A DNA stretch of 64,000 nt from Ricinus communis (Eukaryota > Streptophyta > Magnoliopsida > Malpighiales > Euphorbiaceae): positions 17,470,285 to 17,534,284 of the forward strand of contig NC_063265.1 of NCBI RefSeq assembly GCF_019578655.1, written 5' to 3'. Both the position numbers and the translations under genes were made by a program. The notes beneath the pieces are model-generated. The model was not told the origin of the DNA and searched no databases. It saw only the letters and a program-made list of their open reading frames with translations. This document shows positions 57,211-64,000 of the stretch, one piece after another. The stretch's first letter is position 1, and the number at the start of each line of letters is the position of its first letter.

Positions 57211-58900
57211 TCAATCATTAGTTTGGTTCGTACTTTACCATTTTGCCCTTTTTGGTATAATAATTGCCATTCGCAGCATCATTCCTTCCTGTTAATTATT
57301 ATCTTTTTTCTTAATTTTTATGTTTTAACATTATAGGTTTATGTTTACACAATTCCAAGTTTCCAACTATAAAATTTTAGATTAATAATTAAACTTTCAT
57401 TATTTAATAAATAATTAATCACTTTATAAAATTTAAATTCATTCTCTTTTTTTTAAAACTGCTTTATTTTTGAAGTTAAAAATAAAAATCATAAGAAATC
57501 AAACTATTTAATTTATAAAATAATACTAGAAAATACATAAATATAAATAGTTTATATTTTAGTAATATTGTCTTGATCAAAGTTATTACCCTAAAAATAT
57601 TCTCTTTGGTTGATGAAGTTGGGGATGGATTTTTTATTTTTTGAACTCTTGGTATAAAAAAACATTGTTGGGTTGGGAATGGGCACACTTCTAAACACAA
57701 GAAGAATAAAAAAAAACAATAATGCAAGCAAGGATTTGATGAGATATATCACATGGGTTACAATTGACTTGTGAAAATTGGAATGCAACAAACAATGGGA
57801 AGAAATAACACTACATATGCCATGGTTTTTGTTTTTATGGTGTTCTTTTTTTTTTTTTTTGTCTATTAAATATTTAGCTATTTTCGACATATTGTATATA
57901 ATTATTTTTGGCATATTCCATCTCGTTATTTAATAAGTAATACATATTTTTTTCGATGTTTTAATATAAAACACTTAGATTACATGAAATAAAAAAATAA
58001 TAATTTTTTTAATTCTAGAAGAAATTTAAAAAAAAAATAAGTTGGGCAAAAATTATATAGTTTTCTTTATAATTAGTTTTAAGTTATGATTTCTATTATT
58101 AACATTGCCTCTCTTTCTTTTGCTTTTTTTCTTCTTTCCATGTGGAAGCTCTTTGAGCTCTTTCTTTGTCACCTCCTTCATATTTTCCATGCTTAAGGAT
58201 TTGTATAATTTATAGGCTTACAACGACCAAAACTAAAAGGGAATTCCATTGTTAACTAACATACTTTAAAAAATATAAAATTCCTTGTACAGCTAGCAAT
58301 ATGCTTAATTTACTGAACAACAATGTAGGGACAACCTTTATTAAGTTTGAATATGTGATTTTCAGATAGATACCATACAACCAATTTAACAAAAACAATT
58401 AACTGAAAATTATGAATCACCTTGACAGAGATGTTTTGGTTCATTAATATTTCCAAAACTTAACCATAAAGAAATCTTCAATTATTTGATATAATAATCC
58501 TCATTACGATATAAAAATTTAAAAATATAATTTAACGAATGATCTTTTTGATATTCTAATTAATTTATAAAAATTAGAAAGGTATTATATCTTTTTATTG
58601 TTGAGAAGAACATTTTCTTGGTTGGTAGGGTGCATGTAAGTTGGAATGTGAATTAGAATATTGTAAATTCATATTTTAGAAGGGTAATTAATATGAAAAA
58701 AGTAAAAAATAAAAACCAATTACTTGGCAGTAATTAAATATTCTTTACCCAAGTAAAAAAAAAAGGAGGGGGGGCATTAGAGTAATTCTGAAAACAATTC
58801 TCATCAATCTATCCACTTCATGGAAGTGGCCGTCCTACTTTCTTTATCCCCTCTCTGACTCGCTGTCTGTTTTTTTTTTTTTTTCTCTCTGTGTTTCACT
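57211..58900. other. AT-rich promoter-distal spacer of the WVD2-like gene
   Basis: No gene seen. Homopolymer runs dominate. The last 150 bases (58760-58900) become CT-rich, as in a plant leader. Confidence 0.5.
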
Positions 58901-59129
58901 GCCATCTCTCTACTATTTGTCGAACCAGAAAGAGTGACAGGGTGGCTCACTAACTTACTCAGCTCACATATATCAATCTTTCTTCGACACCTTTAGTCTC
59001 AGATTTTGTCATCACTTCTTCATTACACTTTTACATATATGTATATATTTTCAGGAGTTCTTTTTCCTATTTGCTCTTTAGTCTTTTTCAACAGTTAAAA
59101 CTTCACTCCTCTTGCCACTACTCAAAGAG

Positions 59130-60096
59130 GTATGCTGTTCTTTTCTGATCTCATCCTCTTCCATTGTATTTATTTATGCTTCTGTAACGTAATGGAATGT
59201 CCAGCTCTAGTTATTTTCCTTTCTTTTGATTTCTTTTTCTTTTTTTGGTAAGTTCTTCTGTTTTGGTTGGTGGGTTAAATTCAATGCTGGATTGTGTCGG
59301 ATCACTTTCTTGTTTCTGATTTTTGGGTAATTGGCGTTTTTAGTGTTGTTTTGGTTGCTTAAACAAACGAAAAAGAGTCGTTAGAATTTGAAATTAACCC
59401 CCTTTCTTGCTTTATTTTTGTACTATCTTGTGAATCTTTGCTTGTTATGATATGATTTATATGTCCACTGATTAATTGCCATGGAAGTGTGGGGAAATAT
59501 ATCTGAATTCTGAAAATTTTGAAACTAAGGTAACTTTTGTTACTTTGAATTCTTACTTCTAGTTCGATACTTTGAAATCATTTCTTGTGTGCATCTTCAC
59601 TTCTCAAATCAGCCTCTCTACAACCTTCTATCTTAGTGGTCTCATTTGATGGGCTTTGATTTCATGATTTTTAATCATCTAGACTGAGAAATCAAAAAAG
59701 CTTTTTGTTTATTTTGTTAAAAGTTGAATTATGTTGGATCTCATTGTATTGAGTTTGATCTTGCTATTGGATGTTTATTTTCAGTGTTTTAAGACCCTTT
59801 ACTGCTATTGCTGTTTTAGTTTTAGAGTACATTTTATTTATGTTGATTTTAGTTTCTAAGTATTTAACTGTGATCCGTCATTGTATATCTGCACCCTACT
59901 TAGCTTGGTAAAATAAGATCATTTTGCTTGACCAAAAATGTAAAATTATGTGTTTGCAGGAGAATCTATAGTTTATTTTTTAGTGAATATTCTCCAACTC
60001 AAAGTATGTATAGTATTCAGGAAGTCAATTGAAGTATTAGCTCTCTGGACTTATGCGTGACTGTAGTTTGATGATATTGCCATTGTAACATTGCAG
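59130..60096 (+). other. Probable 5' UTR intron of the WVD2-like gene
   Basis: A donor (CAAAGAG/GTATGC at 59129/59130) follows a CT-rich leader, and an acceptor (ACATTGCAG ending at 60096) sits 33 bases before the start codon. A leader intron of 967 bases is therefore likely. Leader introns are common in this family. Confidence 0.55.
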
Positions 60097-60129
60097 ATTT
60101 CAGTTCTTCGTTGTGAGAATTTGTAAAAT

Positions 60130-63100
60130 ATGGAGTCCGAGAATGCTATTGTGTTGAAGCATGAAAGTGTCTCCGAGGAAATTAATCCTGAAGAATCTGC
60201 TTCAGCACCAAGAAAAGAAGAAAAAATTGCTGCTAATGGTCAAGTGCCTATTAATGCCAATGGCACAACTGAGCATGTTGCAAATGTTGATGCCAATGCA
60301 AATGTTTCTGAGACAAAACTCTCAAATTCCTTGAAGGTATGATCAATCATGCAATGATTTTGTTCTGATTTGACCCATGTTCTAGTAGTAAATATAATAT
60401 GCTTTTATTTTCCTCCTTGTCATGTTGATCTGTCTTTGTGCATGCTTAGGAATTGGCTACTCCCAGTTCAAAGAATAACAAAATGTCAAAGGATAAGCCT
60501 AATTTGAAAAGCACTGCTTCATTTTCTCGTCACCAGAAGCCATCACTTTCTCAAAGTCTTTCATTTCCAGCAAAAGGAGTTCGTGCTGATAACATGAAAA
60601 TGAGTATTGATGGACACCCAACGAAAACAATGTCCAAACATGCCAAAGATGATGGCAGAAAAGGCCAGGTCAATTCAAATGGTTCAGGCACTTCGCTGTC
60701 CTGTTTAACTCAGCCGAGCAGGCGTCTATCCACTGGAGTGCACTCAAAGGAATCAAGTGGAAATGATACTAAAGCTATCTCCAGGAGGACTACTTTAGCA
60801 ACAATGCCAAGCAAACAAAAGGCTATGGTAAGTGTTTGTGCTTTAAAATTTTTCCCACTAACTTTCACTTTGTTTTACTAAGTCTCTTCATAATTCCTTT
60901 GTTGGTTCTCAGCAGCCTGTGAAGCTGAGTTCTTTGAATGAATCCACCAATTCCCTGCCTGCTGAAGTTTCTGAGTAAGTCATAATCTCCATCCTCTTTT
61001 TCTCTCTTTCATTGTTGATAACCCTGTGCTAAAACTTTGAGATTAGATAATCACTCCCTTACAATCTCCATCTAATTGATATAATCTTCTACCTTTCGTT
61101 GGTTGATGCAACCGTTTCAAAAGCTATTAATGATTATCTAGAAGCTGGGTTCAGGGAAAGCCTATATCACATTGAAATTTATGCTAATCGATCCTCATGA
61201 ACTTGCAGGTTAGCTGATAACAATTTAATGCTTGAAACGACCACATTGCCAAGCAAAGAAGATGATGACATTCATTCAACTACTTCGTACTATTTTTATC
61301 TTAGACAACCACTATTTTTTATCTGTGCTACACATTTATTGTACTAAGGTTGCTAAATGTTGTGTATTATTCTTATCATTGATCAGAACTGCCACTCCTT
61401 GCTCACGGAGAACTAGTGGTTCTGGCTTTTCCTTCAGGTTGGATGAACGTGCAGAAAGGCGGAGGGAGGTTGTTAATGAGCGTTGATTCTCATTTATTCA
61501 GCATCTTCTTTTTTTTATTTATTTCCAAAATAATAATCATATTACGGCCTTTGTTCACCAGTTTTTCTCGAAGCTGGAAGAGAAGATCCATGCCAAGGAA
61601 ATGGAGAAAAATAATCTGCAGGCAAAGTCACAGGTACCATTTTCATTTTCTCCTGAAAGATTATCCCTTTGAACATTTATGTTATGTGTTTGAAAGATTT
61701 GGATCTGTATTTTTGTGTTGTTCTTTGTGGTGGTATGCAGGAGAACCAGGAAGCAGAGATCAAGCAACTAAGGAAGAGCTTGACATTTAAAGCTACACCC
61801 ATGCCAAGTTTTTACAAAGAGCCTCCTCCAAAAGTTGAACTGAAAAAGGTAATACATGCATCAATTATCTGATACCTGTGAAAAACATCATGTACAATAT
61901 CCTATTCCGTGTCATTAGATTTCAACTTCTTTGCAGTTGAAAACACTGCCAAAATACACTCCTTAAAACCCTAGAAGTTTTTAGTTTTTCTCATAGAATG
62001 CTTTCACAATGTGGAAAAATAAATCTTTAAACTAGCTTCCTAACCCTCATAGCGAGTCATTACTTAATGTTTCTTGCGATTGGCATTTATGTTAAGACTT
62101 GAGGCTGCATAATATTTTCTGAAATTTCCAGACAATGCCATGCCTTAGTTTCGGAGCCAAATGCTCACCCTTGATGTCCACATCACATTTTTATATAAAA
62201 GAAAAAGAAAAAGAAAAGCTGTACTAGGACATTGTGGTAGTTAGAGGAAATGTTTCTAATTCAACAAAATAATGTATTTTTTAGTGCAATGATAGTGTAT
62301 TCCTGTGGCTTTTATTTGCCTTCACAATTTTCTTTCTCTGGAAGAATTGCCATAGGTGCTTATATTCTGATAGGAAAGTTGCCAACTAAAATTGTGATTT
62401 ATCTTAATTGCTCGATGTCTCTTTTGTATCTTAATGCTCTGATATTATCTGGAGAGGGTATGCACACAAGTATTTTTGGTGCAGAGTTTGCAGGCCTGGT
62501 AGCTCACTTCTTAGATGGATATAGGAACACCATTGCTAGTCATAAAAATCTTGGTGAAGATATGCATAGGAGCAAATGCATATGCTAGTTCGATTCTGAA
62601 TTCATCTAGTTTCACAGCATTTGACATTAGAATAAGAATACTGTCTGCTAACTGTTGCAGATACCTACTACCCGTCCAATATCACCAAAGCTCGGAAGGA
62701 ACAAAGGCTTAACTGCTTCAATGAACGGCTCCATAGAAGGTGGTGGGTCTTCTCTTAGCCCGCGATCTTCTCATAGTCCACGTCTTGTGAACCAAGAATC
62801 AAACAAGTCAACCAAGAGAACTCAAAGAAATGGTAACAAAGATGCAGTTGCTTCAAAGACATCAATCAAGAAGTCTCAACCTAAGCTTCAGCCTCGGCAA
62901 AGTGTGGCCAACGGAATATCAAAACCAAAGCCAGCAGAGGCAGAGAACCAAAACCCTGAAGCATATGCTGGAATAGCTGAAGAAAGCCATATTAATTCTG
63001 TGAACCTTCCTATAAGTGAGAATAGAGTTGAAACCATGCCTGAAAAGAATCCTTCTCAGGATGTCAAGGAACTGGTTTTGAGTTCTCCCAACCCTGAGAT

Positions 63101-63131
63101 TATGCCCCCAGAAGTCATAGTTGGAGGTTGA
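60130..63131 (+). CDS. WDL: WVD2-like microtubule-associated protein (TPX2 domain)
   Basis: Binds and bundles cortical microtubules through a TPX2-type KLEEK region and influences anisotropic cell growth. Exons: 60130-60336, 60450-60827, 60913-60974, 61209-61286, 61387-61468, 61562-61633, 61741-61848, 62661-63131; 485 residues. An Asn/Ser/Lys-rich disordered N-terminus (1-245) precedes the TPX2 domain (about 258-335), with [39 protein letters not shown] and the KLEEK core at 273-277. The C-terminus is Ser/Pro/Lys-rich. It fits the WDL3-6 type more than WVD2 itself because of the long N-terminus. Exon 3 begins at a NAGNAG acceptor (see findings), which would add or drop one Gln. The start is the first ATG after the leader intron. 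Confidence 0.93.
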
Positions 63132-64000
63132 GGCTTGAGAACATTATTGTTACTATATCTTGTATCTATAGATTTTGATGTTCAAAATTCCATGTTGTTG
63201 TGAATATATTGTTGTATTTTGGGGTATGACATTTTTTTGGAATACTATATATTGTAAACCAGTAAGAGTAACATAAACCAATTCATTAGGCTCCATGTAA
63301 GCGTGTGTATTCTTTCATTTAACTGTATTGAAGTATTTAACAAAAGTTGATAGGGCGCTGAATTTTTTGGGTTCCATTAATATTTGATGCACACATGCTG
63401 GAAAGAAGTGACTATTGCATCAGAAACATCAAATCCGATCCTAGAAGGGTAGCAGATGGAGCTTCGCAAGCATACATGGAAGTAAGATGAAGGACTCCCA
63501 TCTTCCAGCAGGTAAAAGAGTAATTCTTCCCTTCTTTGAGATAGACAAAAGAAAGATCAAAGGTGGGGGATCTGAACAAAGAAGTTATAGCAGCTTCAAG
63601 AACCATATAGCTGTGTTTAGACAATTTCTGAGCAGTTGAGCCTTGATAGCACAAGAGCACAAAGAGATGCTGTCTTTTTCTTGCATAGAACAGGAGATGC
63701 AGAAGAGTGGTCATTAAAAAGTGGCTCTTGGGTATACCTCCAATCATTGCGGATGTTGCTTAGTTAGTTAGGTTGGTTAAAGAGTTATGTAATCTTATCA
63801 TATTGGTGAACAGGGAAGCAAATAAGGCTGTCAGCTAACTAACTGTCCAATCCTTAAATGTTCCAATTGGAGGTAATGGAATAAACTTTGGGGAAGTAAT
63901 TCAATGATCAATTCTTTCCACACAGTACACAAAACAAATAGGAAAATAACTTCTTTTTTCTCTGCTGTGTGTTTGTGTTTTTCTCCACTTCCTTTCTTGA
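63132..64000. other. 3' flank of the WVD2-like gene and window end
   Basis: The WVD2-like 3' UTR runs to about 63300. Beyond it the only long frame is on the minus strand (63412-63747), listed separately. The final 100 bases are CT-rich and could be the leader of a next + strand gene starting outside the window. Confidence 0.45.
63412..63747 (-). CDS. Weak ORF of unknown function, 111 residues
   Basis: Starts at an ATG at 63747 (MIGGIPKSHFLM) and runs open for 111 codons in DNA that is less AT-rich than normal spacer. I do not recognise any domain. The middle is rich in Leu and aromatic residues and there are several Cys. No homologue comes to mind, and there are no splice partners that I can see. 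It may be a short gene, an exon of a minus-strand gene whose other parts are outside the window, or chance. I report it only because the frame is unusually long for this composition. Confidence 0.2.
   Translation of the reverse strand: MIGGIPKSHFLMTTLLHLLFYARKRQHLFVLLCYQGSTAQKLSKHSYMVLEAAITSLFRSPTFDLSFVYLKEGKNYSFTCWKMGVLHLTSMYACEAPSATLLGSDLMFLMQ

Noticed and set aside
56901..57218. 105-codon minus-strand ORF across the GC-rich block
   Set aside because: It exists because the block is GC-balanced. The peptide lacks recognisable features, and the DNA shows repeated regulatory-type motifs instead.

Overview
This is a plant nuclear window, very probably from a eudicot. The support is AT-rich intergenic DNA, many GT-AG introns, long pyrimidine-rich leaders, a Ty1/copia element and miniature DNA transposons, and plant-only gene families (CDPK, WVD2-like, long PPR protein, Fra a 1-associated protein). 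A rosid, perhaps in the Malpighiales, is my impression only; nothing in the sequence proves it.

Layout. 1-11.8 kb holds no host gene. It has a Tourist-like MITE (1654-1884) and a broken copia retrotransposon (4471-9486, minus strand) with both LTRs, a 5-bp target duplication, primer-binding site and polypurine tract, sitting inside an older LTR-like repeat. 11.99-18.93 kb is a 13-exon ubiquitin-specific protease (UBP8-like, +) with a hAT-type element in intron 3. 21.78-22.29 kb is dihydroneopterin aldolase (+). 23.19-26.29 kb is a mitochondrial-type ribosomal protein L22 (-). 27.2-30.3 kb is a decayed area with a second copy of the older LTR-like repeat, a dead type I MADS-box gene and a Mutator-like non-autonomous element. 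32.50-37.31 kb is a START/SRPBCC lipid-binding-type protein (+). 38.54-40.83 kb is the HSCB iron-sulphur co-chaperone (+). 42.97-46.19 kb is an intronless 1,072-residue PPR protein (+). 47.75-49.50 kb is a Fra a 1/Mal d 1-associated-type protein (+). 51.42-54.43 kb is a calcium-dependent protein kinase (+). 60.13-63.13 kb is a WVD2-like microtubule-binding protein (+). The last 0.9 kb has only one weak minus-strand ORF.

The exon models are mine, built by reading translation across canonical splice sites. In every multi-exon model the summed exon lengths are a multiple of three and the joined frame is open. Nine host genes are intact and one is a pseudogene. The genes do not form an operon-like pathway. 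Three encode mitochondrial proteins (L22, HSCB, PPR), which I take as chance proximity.

I did not find a convincing undescribed biological system. The observations most worth a second look are the MADS-pseudogene/Mutator-like pair, the hAT insertion in the UBP8-like intron, a non-canonical splice junction in the START gene, an in-frame 90-bp duplication in the CDPK N-terminus, and an isolated GC-rich block with repeated TCP-type motifs upstream of the WVD2-like gene.
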